From Actinomycetes bacterium (GTDB taxonomy: Bacteria > Actinomycetota > Actinomycetes > Streptosporangiales > Streptosporangiaceae): DNA of 48,611 bases. The notes beneath the pieces are model-generated. The model was not told where the DNA came from. It saw only the letters and a list, made by a program, of their open reading frames with translations, and ran no database searches. A program made the position numbers and the translations under genes. This document shows, one piece after another, positions 38,387 through 46,620 of the stretch. Within the stretch, counting starts at the first letter, position 1. Every line of letters begins with the position of its first letter. The stretch spans positions 1 through 48,611 of the forward strand of contig JAOPYO010000451.1 of assembly GCA_025964575.1 (NCBI GenBank). The letters run 5' to 3'.

Positions 38387-39424
38387 TCAGTCTGCGTACG
38401 ACCGCGCAGGGGAGGACACCGGGGACTCCGTCTTCGTCGGCTGTCCGACCGCTGCGTGGAGATCACTCCAGAACGCCAGCTCGTCGTCGTCCTTGAAGTC
38501 CGCGATCTTGCCCCAGAAGGCGCGGTCCTCGGCCTCTGCCGCGGCGGCCAGCGTGAGCGCGGGCATCATGATCGTGCTGGCCTCGGCCGCGTCCAGATCG
38601 GCCGCGGTGACCTCGACGGGGAGTGCCACGGGCAGAGCCGTACGGTGGTGACGGCCGCGCTTGCGGACGCGGACCGCCGGAGGGGCAGGCATCTTCGCGG
38701 CGGTGGTCTTGCCGACCGCCAGTGCCAGGCTGCCGCAGAGCAGGACCGCCATCAGCCCCGAGAGGGCCGCTTCGTGACCGGCGAACGGGTTGTGGTCGTG
38801 ACCCGCGGCGGAAGGGGTCTTCGTCGCCGTTCGTGCGGCGGGCGGGGTGTCCCTGAGGATCGTCTCCGCGGAAGGCGCGGGCGCGGAGTGCTTGGGGGTG
38901 TACTGCTGGGCGGCGGTTCCGGCCGCGGCGGCCGTGCCGGGCACCTCATGGCCAGCGACCTTGACCTTGGCGGGATAGCCATAGCCGACGACGTCGCTCG
39001 TGTCGCGCGTCTTGCGCATGAGATGGACGCCATCGGTGTTGCCCTCGATGGTGTGCAGGGTGCTGCCGTCAACGCGCTCCACGAGGCCCACGTGATTGAT
39101 GTCCGTGATGCTCTTGGACCCCGACCAGGAGTAGAACACCAGCGCACCCGGCTCGGGCTTGGTGCCCCAGGCATGCTGCTTCTGGAACCAGGCCGCGTGG
39201 TCGGGAGTGGAGGCGAACTGCCCTACCCAGTCCTGGACCCCGGCTTTGTCGGCGGCCCAGGTGATGAACATGTCGCACCAGGGAGCCGTCACGAAGTACG
39301 AGTCGTGTTGCTCATCGACGTTCTTCGCGAACCAGTCGCCGAACTTGGTGTAGCCGTTGCTCTTCTCGGTATACCCGAGCTGCGTCTTGGCGACGTCAAG
39401 CAGCTTCTGCCCTACCGCATCCAT
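38387..39424 (-). CDS. CHAP-domain (NlpC/P60-like) protein with internal membrane segment
   Basis: This is a 345-residue protein. Residues about 1-160 form a CHAP peptidase domain: LDVAKTQLGYTEKSNGYTKF, the catalytic cysteine in APWCDMFITWAADKAG, TKPEPGALVFYSW and the histidine in INHVGLVERVDG, then HTIEGNTDG. A Pro/Ala/Thr-rich linker leads to one hydrophobic segment near residues 220-240 (LSGLMAVLLCGSLALAVG). About 100 charged residues follow, including the block RVRKRGRHHRT. There is no N-terminal signal peptide, which is typical of neither secreted autolysins nor integral enzymes. ATG 39424 has AAGGGGAG ahead. The gene sits behind a c-di-AMP riboswitch (39439-39597), tying it to cell-wall and osmotic control. 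Confidence 0.88.
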   Translation of the reverse strand: MDAVGQKLLDVAKTQLGYTEKSNGYTKFGDWFAKNVDEQHDSYFVTAPWCDMFITWAADKAGVQDWVGQFASTPDHAAWFQKQHAWGTKPEPGALVFYSWSGSKSITDINHVGLVERVDGSTLHTIEGNTDGVHLMRKTRDTSDVVGYGYPAKVKVAGHEVPGTAAAAGTAAQQYTPKHSAPAPSAETILRDTPPAARTATKTPSAAGHDHNPFAGHEAALSGLMAVLLCGSLALAVGKTTAAKMPAPPAVRVRKRGRHHRTALPVALPVEVTAADLDAAEASTIMMPALTLAAAAEAEDRAFWGKIADFKDDDELAFWSDLHAAVGQPTKTESPVSSPARSYAD

Positions 39425-39438
39425 AAGCTCCCCTTGTG

Positions 39439-39597
39439 CCGCCTACCGGGTTAGCTGACGGGTTCGGGCCAGGAGTTTCGCCCTACCGCACGTGGCGGAT
39501 TCACCCCAACAGAGTCGGCCCAGGTATGACCCTGGGAACTCCGATCAAATGGGTCCTCGGTTCCCTTGGCGCAGGCTGCGCCATCTGGATTAGGCGG
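39439..39597 (-). ncRNA. ydaO-yuaA (cyclic di-AMP) riboswitch
   Basis: On the minus strand, the leader of the CHAP gene follows the ydaO consensus closely. In order it reads CCGCCTAATCC, GAACCGAGGACCC, TTGGGGTGAATCCG, CGGTAGGGCGAAACTCC, then GGCCCGAACCCGTCAGCTAA and CCCGGTAGGCGG. The outer stem P1 forms between CCGCCTA (39597-39591) and TAGGCGG (39445-39439). The element ends 15 bases before the start codon, so its 3' edge is next to the Shine-Dalgarno AAGGGGAG. ydaO RNAs bind two c-di-AMP molecules and usually turn expression off; in actinomycetes they control wall hydrolases (NlpC/P60, CHAP, Rpf) and osmolyte genes. Confidence 0.93.
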
Positions 39598-39947
39598 TCG
39601 ATACATACCTCGCGGTGCGCGAGATAGGTCACGGATCGATCTCGGCGCAATGTACGTGAAGTTAAACACACAGGTCAAGACAGGGTCATAAGAATGCATA
39701 TGTCGATCAACCCATGTGTGCGCCCATAACGGCTCTGACCAGGGAATCCTGCTTTATCTGGATAGGTCGCTCAATCTCAGCAGGATCGGTGCCGACCGGG
39801 CTCGATCAGGGGGAGAAGGGCGGGTGTCTCCTCGATCGCGTAGAGTGAGGTCAACCGAGGAGTTCTTGCGCGTTGGCATCAGAGCCTGCGTCGCCCCGGT
39901 GTTCTGCTACTTCGGTTCTCTCACTCGGGGACCAAGACAGGCCCACC
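39598..39947. other. Upstream region of riboswitch and STAS gene
   Basis: This 350-bp region is divergent. Near 39600-39640 a hairpin-prone CCTCGCGGTGCGCGAG lies upstream of the riboswitch. AT-rich stretches at 39650-39720 probably carry the minus-strand promoter. No gene is recognised; the frames here lack domains. Confidence 0.45.
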
Positions 39948-40340
39948 ATGAACCTCGATATCGGCGCAGCGTTGTCCAGCCACCGTTTGCCCACCCACAC
40001 GATCATCTCCCTGCGCGGCGAACTCGACATTGCCACGACCGCCGAGCTCCGCGAGCGGATGCTCGCCCTCCTGGACAGCGGAGACTCCCCGCTCATCGTC
40101 GATCTCTCCCTGGTGACCTTCTGCGACGCGGCCGGGCTGGCCATGCTCGTCGGTGTCCAGCGCCGCGCGCAGCTCTCCGCCATCCGCACCTGCCTGGCCG
40201 GACCCCGGCCGCAGGTCAGCAAGCTTCTGCGCCTCACTGGCCTGGACCGCGGCTTCACCATCTATCCCACCCTCGCCTCGGCCGTGCTCGGACTGTCGAC
40301 GCCGAAGGTGGGGCACGCCCGGCTCCCCACTCTGGTGTGA
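39948..40340 (+). CDS. STAS-domain protein (anti-sigma factor antagonist-like) lacking the phospho-acceptor serine
   Basis: This is a 130-residue single STAS domain: HTIISLRGELDIATTAELRE, SPLIVDLSLVTFCDAAGLAM and LVGVQRRAQLSAIRTCLAG. In SpoIIAA-type antagonists a serine in the D-S-S-G motif is phosphorylated by the partner kinase. Here the motif is CDAAGL, with Ala at both positions, so this protein could not be switched off by that phosphorylation. It may be permanently active or serve another partner. The upstream region lacks a clear ribosome-binding site. No anti-sigma gene is adjacent. Confidence 0.85.
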   Translation: MNLDIGAALSSHRLPTHTIISLRGELDIATTAELRERMLALLDSGDSPLIVDLSLVTFCDAAGLAMLVGVQRRAQLSAIRTCLAGPRPQVSKLLRLTGLDRGFTIYPTLASAVLGLSTPKVGHARLPTLV

Positions 40341-40502
40341 CCCGCTCCTGATCCGCATCGAGGGCTACACGCGGCAGCCAGGGCCGCTTCCGCGTCGATC
40401 ACGGCGGCCCTGAAGGCCTGAGCCTGGGCATCCTGGCCGACGGCTGCGCGGGTAGCGTGGAGATCAGGCCCCGATCCCGGGGTGTCGCGTGAGGAGCAGC
40501 AC

Positions 40503-41708
40503 ATGCCGGTGCCGAGGTCTGATGCCGATGCCCGGCTGGCAGCCGTCCAGCCGCCAGACGTGCCGGAGCTCCTCAGCAATGATCCGAACGCCTACGCCTG
40601 GGGTGTCCTGCGCGACCGCACGCCCAAGCTCATCACCCAGACCCGCGACGCGCATCCGTACGGCCCCTCCCAGCGCCGGGCTCTGGACCGGCTGCTGGAG
40701 GAGATCTCCACCGGCACGGTGCAACCCCTCGACAGCGGCGCGCACGACCAGGCGGCCTGGGAGACGTGGGGCCGCGACTATTTCGGCCGTCCGTGGGCCG
40801 ATGTGCCGTTCCTGTGGTGGGAGAGCTACTTTTATCGTCGGCTTCTCGGGGCGGTCGGCTTCTTCGAGCCCGGCCCCTGGTTCTGGGTGGACCCGTTCGA
40901 CTCCCTGAAGTCCGCAGAACTGCGGGATCCCACGCTGGAGGCCGATCTGGCCGCGCTGGACCAGGTCTTCGAGCTGCCGATCGAGGAGCAGGCCCAGGCC
41001 AAGCTGCTGGCGTCACTGTGGGGCAACCGGGCCGACCTCGGGTTCCGCGTCGGGGTGACCACGGAACATCCCGAGCAGGCGGGCCTCGTCGCCGACGACA
41101 GCGTGCGGCTCTGGTCCTTTCTCCGGACCGGTGCCGCGAACAGGGTGTGCGTCGTCGCCGACAACGCCGGCCGGGAACTGCTGGCGGATCTGGTCCTCAT
41201 CGACCATTTCCTCGAGAACGCTCTCGCGGCCGAGGTCGTGCTGCATGTGAAGCCGCATCCCTACTACGTGTCCGACGCGGTCACCGCGGACGTCGTCGCT
41301 TGCCTGCGCCGGCTCGCCACCACTCCGGGGACCGCCACGAAGATCTCGCGCAGGCTCTGGGAGGCGATGGGCGACGGCCGCCTCACCCTGGGCACCCACG
41401 AGTTCTACTGCGCGCCGTGGTCCTTCCATCACATGCCCGCCGACCTCGCGCACGAGTTCGTACAGGCATCCCTGACTCTGGTGAAGGGCGACCTGAACTA
41501 CCGGCGCCTGGCCGGTGACCGCGACTGGCCTCCGACCACGCCGTTCGCCGACGCGACAGCGTACTTCCCGAGCCCCGTGGCCGCCCTGCGCACCCTCAAG
41601 TCCGATGTCGTGACCGGGATCGACCCCGCCACGCTGGCAGAGCTCGACGCGTCCGGGCAGGCTTGGCGGACCAGCGGAACCCATGGGTCGATCCAGACCC
41701 GTTGGTGA
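40503..41708 (+). CDS. DUF89/ARMT1-like metal-dependent damage-control phosphatase
   Basis: This is a 401-residue protein of the DUF89 family. The metal site is the Asp-Asn pair in VCVVADNAGRELLADLVLID, with the later aspartate and lysine in VKGDLNYRRLAGD. The N-terminal third has PYGPSQRRALDRLLEEISTG and LWWESYFYRRLLGAVGFFEP, as seen in the eukaryotic and bacterial subfamily III. These phosphatases hydrolyse unwanted sugar phosphates such as fructose-1-phosphate and related damage products; one branch methylates proteins. ATG 40503 has GAGGAG upstream. It is preceded by a 162-bp gap and followed by a small gene 85 bp downstream on the same strand. Confidence 0.85.
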   Translation: MPVPRSDADARLAAVQPPDVPELLSNDPNAYAWGVLRDRTPKLITQTRDAHPYGPSQRRALDRLLEEISTGTVQPLDSGAHDQAAWETWGRDYFGRPWADVPFLWWESYFYRRLLGAVGFFEPGPWFWVDPFDSLKSAELRDPTLEADLAALDQVFELPIEEQAQAKLLASLWGNRADLGFRVGVTTEHPEQAGLVADDSVRLWSFLRTGAANRVCVVADNAGRELLADLVLIDHFLENALAAEVVLHVKPHPYYVSDAVTADVVACLRRLATTPGTATKISRRLWEAMGDGRLTLGTHEFYCAPWSFHHMPADLAHEFVQASLTLVKGDLNYRRLAGDRDWPPTTPFADATAYFPSPVAALRTLKSDVVTGIDPATLAELDASGQAWRTSGTHGSIQTRW

Positions 41709-41793
41709 ACTTCGGGGGCCGTCAGTCGCCGGACACCGCGTACCGGTACGTGCTGGAACGACCCCAACCCGCTCACCACGCTATTTTGGGAAG

Positions 41794-42168
41794 ATGGAGG
41801 AGAATCGGGCACGACGGGTCGTCGACGCGCTGCGCGATCGTGGGGTCAACGCTCATCTGGCGAGGGTCGGCGTGGGCCAGTTCGGGGTGCGCGTGTCGCT
41901 GCCCGGCGGGCGTGAGGCGGAATGGGACACCGACGGTACCGCCGGCCTTGAGGCTCAGGTGCTGCGGGACGGGATGCTCGTCGGTTTCGTGCCGGTGATC
42001 GAGGGGTCCGAGGATTTCGACGAGCAGCAGGTCATCGATGCCATCGCACGGACCGACTACGACCAGCCGGTGGCCCGGCAACGTCCGGTCGCGCCGCCGC
42101 CCGCCCCACCGCTGCCTCGTGAGGGCGGTGTCTTCCGCCGCTTCCTTGACGGCTTCCGATATCGGTAG
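41794..42168 (+). CDS. Small hypothetical protein
   Basis: This is a 124-residue acidic protein with no domain I can name. It begins MEENRARRVVDALRDRGVNA and continues HLARVGVGQFGVRVSLPGGR, a beta-rich stretch. Then come GSEDFDEQQVIDAIARTDYD and a proline-rich segment (PVAPPPAPPLPREGG) before a basic end (FRRFLDGFRYR). The start ATG 41794 follows TTTTGGGAAG. It is not secreted and has no membrane helix. It sits between the DUF89 gene and the convergent XRE gene. Confidence 0.7.
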   Translation: MEENRARRVVDALRDRGVNAHLARVGVGQFGVRVSLPGGREAEWDTDGTAGLEAQVLRDGMLVGFVPVIEGSEDFDEQQVIDAIARTDYDQPVARQRPVAPPPAPPLPREGGVFRRFLDGFRYR

Positions 42169-42178
42169 TAGTGGGCCG

Positions 42179-42193
42179 CCCCTTTATTAGGGG
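42179..42193. terminator. Small hairpin between convergent genes
   Basis: CCCCT-TTATT-AGGGG is a 5-bp stem with 5-base AT-rich loop between the hypothetical gene and the XRE gene; it overlaps the last codons of the latter. It is a weak but well-placed terminator. Confidence 0.4.
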
Positions 42194-43116
42194 AGATCCT
42201 CGAGGAGACGGCGGAGGTATCCGATGGTGTCGGCCCGGGAAATCGCGTCGATGCACAACCGGTCCATGACCGCCATGTAGCCATTGGCGTCGCTACGTTT
42301 GTCGAGATAGATGGCGCTGGTGAGCTGTTCCAGATAAACGACGTCGGGCAGGTCGGGTTCGGAGAAACGCAGGATGCTGAACGGGCCGCCTGCCGCTGCG
42401 TGCCCGCCGACACGGAAGGGGACGACTTGCACCGTGACATTCGGTAGCTCGGCCATCTCGACGAGGTGCTGTACCTGCACACGCATCACCTCCGGCCCCT
42501 CGAGCGGCCGGCTCAGGACCGCTTCGTCCAGAACGGCCCACACCACCGGCGCCTGTGGCCTGGTGAGCAGTTCCTGACGCCGCATGCGCAGGTCGACCCG
42601 GCGCTCGATCTCCTCATCGGACACACCCGCATGACCGAGCCGGGTGACCGCCCGCGCATAGGTCTCTGTCTGGAACAGCCCGGGAACGAACTGGACCTCG
42701 TAGGTGCGGATGAGGCTCGCCGCCTGCTCGAGTCCGACGTACAGCTCGAACCAGTCCGGCACGACGTCGCTGTACTTGTGCCACCAGCCGGGATTGTTGG
42801 CCTGGCGAGCCAGCTCGAGAAGCGCTTCGCGCTTCACCGGGTCGACGATGCCGTACAGCGTGAGCAGGTCCACCACGTCGCGTTCCTTGAACGCGACCCG
42901 GCCCAACTCCAAACGACTGATCTTGGAGTCTGAGGCCCGGATCACGTCACCGGCCTGCTGGCGGGTGATGCCGCGGCTCTCGCGCAGCCGCCGCAGCTGG
43001 CCACCCAGCAAGATCCGAAGGGCTGTGGGCCCACCCTGCGGGTACGCCAACGCCGGCGAGCCATCTGAAGTCTCAGCACTGATCACGACCGGTCCTAGGG
43101 ACGTCGATGAAGACAC
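42187..43116 (-). CDS. XRE-family regulator with DUF5753 effector domain
   Basis: This is a protein of about 300-310 residues with an N-terminal helix-turn-helix (RRLRESRGITRQQAGDVIRA, then SDSKISRLELGRVAFKERDV). A large C-terminal DUF5753 domain follows (YVGLEQAASLIRTYEVQFVP, GLFQTETYARAV, HLVEMAELPNVTVQVVPFRV). DUF5753 regulators are abundant in streptomycetes and relatives and control development or antibiotic genes, often with a small DUF397 partner. GTG 43116 or GTG 43086 may be the start. No DUF397 gene is adjacent. The gene downstream on the other strand (43326) may be related by function but the link is not clear. Confidence 0.9.
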   Translation of the reverse strand: MSSSTSLGPVVISAETSDGSPALAYPQGGPTALRILLGGQLRRLRESRGITRQQAGDVIRASDSKISRLELGRVAFKERDVVDLLTLYGIVDPVKREALLELARQANNPGWWHKYSDVVPDWFELYVGLEQAASLIRTYEVQFVPGLFQTETYARAVTRLGHAGVSDEEIERRVDLRMRRQELLTRPQAPVVWAVLDEAVLSRPLEGPEVMRVQVQHLVEMAELPNVTVQVVPFRVGGHAAAGGPFSILRFSEPDLPDVVYLEQLTSAIYLDKRSDANGYMAVMDRLCIDAISRADTIGYLRRLLEDLP

Positions 43117-43325
43117 GGAGACGGAAGTACAACCCTGCGGGCCAGGCTATACCAGACCGGCCTCCGTGTTCCGCCTTGCCATAGATCAGAAACCCAATGT
43201 TCACGCACGACATCGGCAGCCGCTCTCGGGGCGCGTTGGCGGACAACACGGGCGGGCACAGGCTGCGGCCACGTACTGTGACAGTTGTCGACGACCGGTC
43301 GGTACCAAACATTAAGGGGACCGCG

Positions 43326-43772
43326 GTGACAGAACGATGCCTCCACGACATGCAGCCAGGCACCTGCGGGATCTGCCAGCCACGCACCGGGCAGTTCGAC
43401 GTCCACTCGGCCGGGCGACCCGTCCGCGAAACGTCGCCATTTGAGTCCGAGATCAGCACAACGATCGAGTACGAGGGGGAACGCTGGGGCCTGGTTCCCT
43501 CCCCCGGTTATGTCCTGCTGTCCCCTTCGGGCAGGGCGATCCATCACCGTGAGGGCTGCCTGAGCATCCGCCACCAGGATCCGGCGCAGTTGCGGAAGGT
43601 CGACGACTCGGACGGCCTGCAGTGGCGTCGGCTCATCGACTCAGCTCCCTATGGCGATGACAAGGGGCGGGGACGGGCGAAGTACGCCCGGAAGGTCGGT
43701 CTGATCAGTTCCAAGGGTGTGTCCGTCATCCACACGTGCGAGGAGTGCGTCCTGCGCCCACGCAGTTCCTGA
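43326..43772 (+). CDS. Cysteine-rich hypothetical protein, possible zinc binder
   Basis: This is a 148-residue soluble protein of unknown function. The N-terminus has a possible zinc ligand set: CLHDMQPGTCGICQPR. A central strand-rich region (TIEYEGERWGLVPSPGYVLL) leads to a second set: HHREGCLSIRHQ and the terminal VIHTCEECVLRPRSS. The spacing C-x2-C twice with His residues suggests two metal sites or one composite site. GTG 43326 has AAGGGGA upstream; a longer frame begins within the promoter region. The next gene converges 13 bp away. I do not recognise a family. Confidence 0.7.
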   Translation: MTERCLHDMQPGTCGICQPRTGQFDVHSAGRPVRETSPFESEISTTIEYEGERWGLVPSPGYVLLSPSGRAIHHREGCLSIRHQDPAQLRKVDDSDGLQWRRLIDSAPYGDDKGRGRAKYARKVGLISSKGVSVIHTCEECVLRPRSS

Positions 43773-43785
43773 CAGAAAGAACCGG

Positions 43786-45330
43786 CTAGCTTACGGCGAC
43801 ACCGGACAGGCGGGGGAACTTCCCAATGTCGACGCTCACCGGCGATGTCGCGGGCAGCGCGACCACGGCCCAGAGTTCCTTGGTCTCGTCCGGGCCGAAC
43901 TCGTCGAGAGAAAGCCGTACTCCGGAGAGCCCCTGGCAGACGCACATCCGGTTTCGGCCACCTCCGCCGTCGATGATGTAGCGGGCCGCCGGGTATCGCA
44001 ATCTGGCGGCCGGATCGACGACCGCGACGGTACTGGCGGCGATGTACTTCAGCTTCATCCAGTCTTCGCCCCAGGCCAGGTTGACCTCGTCGCGATCCTT
44101 TCCCTTGTTGGTGATCTTGTATGTGAGCACTCCGAGGCCGTTGCCGATCGGGCGCAACCCGGTGACCTGGGCGGTGAAGGAGGTCCCCTTGTCGTTGCGA
44201 CCCTGTACCTGTGGCCCTTGCCGGCCGGAAGGTACGGGGGTGCCGGCGGCGGGCGGGGCACTGGGGGCCTGCCGTTCGAAAGTCACGGTGACCCGGCGGT
44301 TGCGGCGGCGCCCTTCATCAGAATCGTTGGTGTAGAGCGGCCGGTGCGAGCCGTACCCCTTGGCGTTGAACCCCACTCCGGAGCGGGTCACGAGCGCGGC
44401 GAGCCTGGTCTTGACCATGTCGGCGCGTTGCTGGGACAGCGGGTCGTTGATCTCGTCGGTCCCGGAGGAATCGGCATGTCCATCGACCTGCACCGTGGAG
44501 CCCGGGGAGGCGTCGATCTGCCGAGCGGTCTGCCGGAGGATCACCTCCGCCTGTGGGCTCAGGTCGGCCTTGCCGAGCGCGAACAGCACGTCGGAGGACA
44601 GGTTGACGTGCACGTCCTTGCCGTCGGTCTGGGTCTCCTCGGTCTTGTCGAACGCCTCCGTGGAGGTTTCGATCGGATAGCTCAGCGGAGTGACCGTGGT
44701 GCTGCCCGGGTCGGGGATCACCTGCCCGGGCGGCGCGGTCGGCCGCTCGTCACTGATCGGTACGTCGACCATCGGCGGTCCCATCGGCGTGACCACCGTC
44801 GTGGTCTTCGCCCCGCCGGAGGGGGCGGGCAGCACCGCGAAGACCGTCTGGGATAGGCCGGGGCGGATGGACCAGCCGGAAGATGCGGTGATGTCCTTGT
44901 CCGTGCTGCACAGGCAGCCTTCTCCCGCCGTGCGGTAGGGCATCAAGATCTTGCGGGCGGCGGGGTCCAGCAGCCCGATCCCCGAGGGCCAGTGCCACTC
45001 CGGGGTGCCCATCGTCTCGTCCGCGATCTCTGCGCCCAGCCCGATACTGGCGCCGCTCCCGAGGTTGGTGATCCTCAGCTGTACGACGACATTGCCGGCG
45101 CCGAGCCTGTTGAGACCGACCAGTTCCAGCTTCGCCTGGGCGCCCTGGGAGACGCGTGGCGCCAGCACCGTGGCGAGGGCAGGCCGCGTATCCGAACCGG
45201 CCGAAGCCGGGACGGATGCGCCGGCCCTGCCCGGTGTCCTGGCAGACCCGCTGGACTTTCCGGATCCGCTGCAGGCGCTCACGGCCAGGGCACCGACGGC
45301 GAGCACGAGCACCAGGCGGGGGGATCGCAT
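43786..45330 (-). CDS. Lipoprotein with OmpA-like domain between two related flanking domains
   Basis: This is a 514-residue secreted protein. The signal peptide MRSPRLVLVLAVGALAVSAC ends in a lipobox. Residues about 245-360 form an OmpA C-terminal domain that binds peptidoglycan: SSDVLFALGKADLSPQAEVI, TVQVDGHADSSGTDEINDPL and GSHRPLYTNDSDEGRRRNRR. It is flanked by two domains that look alike. The first (residues 60-190) has NVVVQLRITNLGS...DPAARKILMPYRTAGEG and CLC; the second (390-510) has VLTYKITNKGKDRDEVNLAW, then DPAARLRYPAARYIIDGG and CVC. ATG 45330 has AAGGAGGAAG upstream. The layout suggests two ligand- or protein-binding wings on a wall anchor. Confidence 0.88.
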   Translation of the reverse strand: MRSPRLVLVLAVGALAVSACSGSGKSSGSARTPGRAGASVPASAGSDTRPALATVLAPRVSQGAQAKLELVGLNRLGAGNVVVQLRITNLGSGASIGLGAEIADETMGTPEWHWPSGIGLLDPAARKILMPYRTAGEGCLCSTDKDITASSGWSIRPGLSQTVFAVLPAPSGGAKTTTVVTPMGPPMVDVPISDERPTAPPGQVIPDPGSTTVTPLSYPIETSTEAFDKTEETQTDGKDVHVNLSSDVLFALGKADLSPQAEVILRQTARQIDASPGSTVQVDGHADSSGTDEINDPLSQQRADMVKTRLAALVTRSGVGFNAKGYGSHRPLYTNDSDEGRRRNRRVTVTFERQAPSAPPAAGTPVPSGRQGPQVQGRNDKGTSFTAQVTGLRPIGNGLGVLTYKITNKGKDRDEVNLAWGEDWMKLKYIAASTVAVVDPAARLRYPAARYIIDGGGGRNRMCVCQGLSGVRLSLDEFGPDETKELWAVVALPATSPVSVDIGKFPRLSGVAVS

Positions 45331-45594
45331 CTTCCTCCTTGGCGAGACGGATAGAACCCGTGCGGCGCGATGAGCGGGCTGCTACACGCGGGCACGACCG
45401 TACGGGCGCCATCCCCTGCCGGTCGAGACCTAATTCGATTGGGCCCTGAGGCCCTGTCACTCCGTCGCACCCAACGCATACGCTTCTGGATCAACAAATT
45501 CAGCCTCTATCGCCCCCGGGCATGCGGCTGTCCGGTCCCGACCGGAGGGGGACGGACAACCTCATGGCCGACTGTCGCTGACCGAGATCTCGAC

Positions 45595-45837
45595 CCTGAG
45601 ATACGCACGAGCCCGTCCGCCAAGCTGCGGCCGTTCGTGTACGACACGAGTTACCGCGTCTTCTGGGGACTCAACGACCGGGGCGTGCAGCTGTCGCCCG
45701 GCCCTGGCTGGAAGACGGTCACCTGGAAGATCCCGAATATTCCTGGGCTCCACGACATCGGGTTGCAGGTCGACCACCCGGGCAACGCCACCCTCGTGCT
45801 CGCCCTCGACGACGCCAGTTGGCCCTCCGGCACCTAG
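45595..45837 (+). pseudogene. Possible remnant of a carbohydrate-binding or glycosidase C-terminal domain
   Basis: The frame ending at 45837 has a believable coding stretch only in its last 80 residues: FVYDTSYRVFWGLNDRGVQL, then GPGWKTVTWKIPNIPGLHDI and GLQVDHPGNATLVLALDDAS. This beta-strand pattern (Trp, aromatic, LALDDASW at the end) is like the C-terminal jelly-roll module of secreted glycosidases. The first 75 residues look random, with no signal peptide or ribosome-binding site. It is probably a leftover of a lost gene; expression of a small protein is unlikely. Confidence 0.4.
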
Positions 45838-45866
45838 CGATCACGCGGGAGGGGCGCCGCGCAGGC

Positions 45867-46583
45867 TCAGGGGAGACTACCGGCGATGCCGTCGAGGATG
45901 CTCTCGAGGCCGTACTCGAAGCGTTCGCCAGGATCCATGTGCGGCTGGCGGGCGTCCAGGATGACCCGCTCGACCAGCGGATGCTTCCCGGTCTCCATGA
46001 TCGAGCGAATGTACGGTGCGTTCGCCAGCATCAGTTGCTCATCGGTGAGGCCGGTGCGCCGACGGACCTCCGCGGCCATCAGTTCGTTCTGTACAAAACC
46101 GTTGACGTACGAGGTGACCATGCCGGTCACGCTCATCATCTGGTCGATGGTGAGGCCGAGTCCGTCGACGGCGCCCAGGGCGACCTCCGCCACCTGAAGC
46201 GCGTTGGGCCCGAAGGTCATACCGCCAGGCCGACCGGCGATCCAGGGGTGACGCCGCATCGCCCTGCGGGTGTGGTGGGCGACCAGCCGCAGATCGGTTC
46301 GCCAGTCACCGGAGAGGTCACCCTCCTCTGGAATGAATTCCCCTATGACGGCGTCGACCATGAGCTCGATCAGATCGTCCTTGCTGGGGACATAGCGGTA
46401 GAGCGACATCGTCCCGGCACCGAGCTCCTTGGCAACGCGGCGCATCGACAGCGCCTCCAGCCCCTCAGCATCGGCGATCTCGAGGGCCACCTCGGTGATC
46501 CGTGCCCGGCTGTGCGCAGGAACAGGTCCGCGGGCCGGGCGCTCCGGGCGCATCCAGATGATTTCAGGGAGTTCGTCACCCAC
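45867..46583 (-). CDS. TetR-family transcriptional regulator, probable repressor of the adjacent ABC exporter
   Basis: This is a 238-residue repressor. The DNA-binding domain has ARITEVALEIADAEGLEALS, then MRRVAKELGAGTMSLYRYVP. A TetR_C-type ligand domain follows (TRRAMRRHPWIAGRPGG, MSVTGMVTSYVNGFVQNELM). Start choice: GGAGGTGA precedes GTG 46583 by 5 bases, whereas ATG 46598 would use the Shine-Dalgarno as its codons. It shares size, N-terminal IWMRPERPARGP and overall layout with the TetR protein at 1648-2370. It is divergent from a DrrAB-like exporter with a pair of 20-bp direct repeats between, so it likely senses a drug or metabolite and derepresses the exporter. Confidence 0.92.
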   Translation of the reverse strand: MGDELPEIIWMRPERPARGPVPAHSRARITEVALEIADAEGLEALSMRRVAKELGAGTMSLYRYVPSKDDLIELMVDAVIGEFIPEEGDLSGDWRTDLRLVAHHTRRAMRRHPWIAGRPGGMTFGPNALQVAEVALGAVDGLGLTIDQMMSVTGMVTSYVNGFVQNELMAAEVRRRTGLTDEQLMLANAPYIRSIMETGKHPLVERVILDARQPHMDPGERFEYGLESILDGIAGSLP

Positions 46584-46620
46584 GACCATCACCTCCATCC
46601 TCGATGGATTTCAGGATCCC

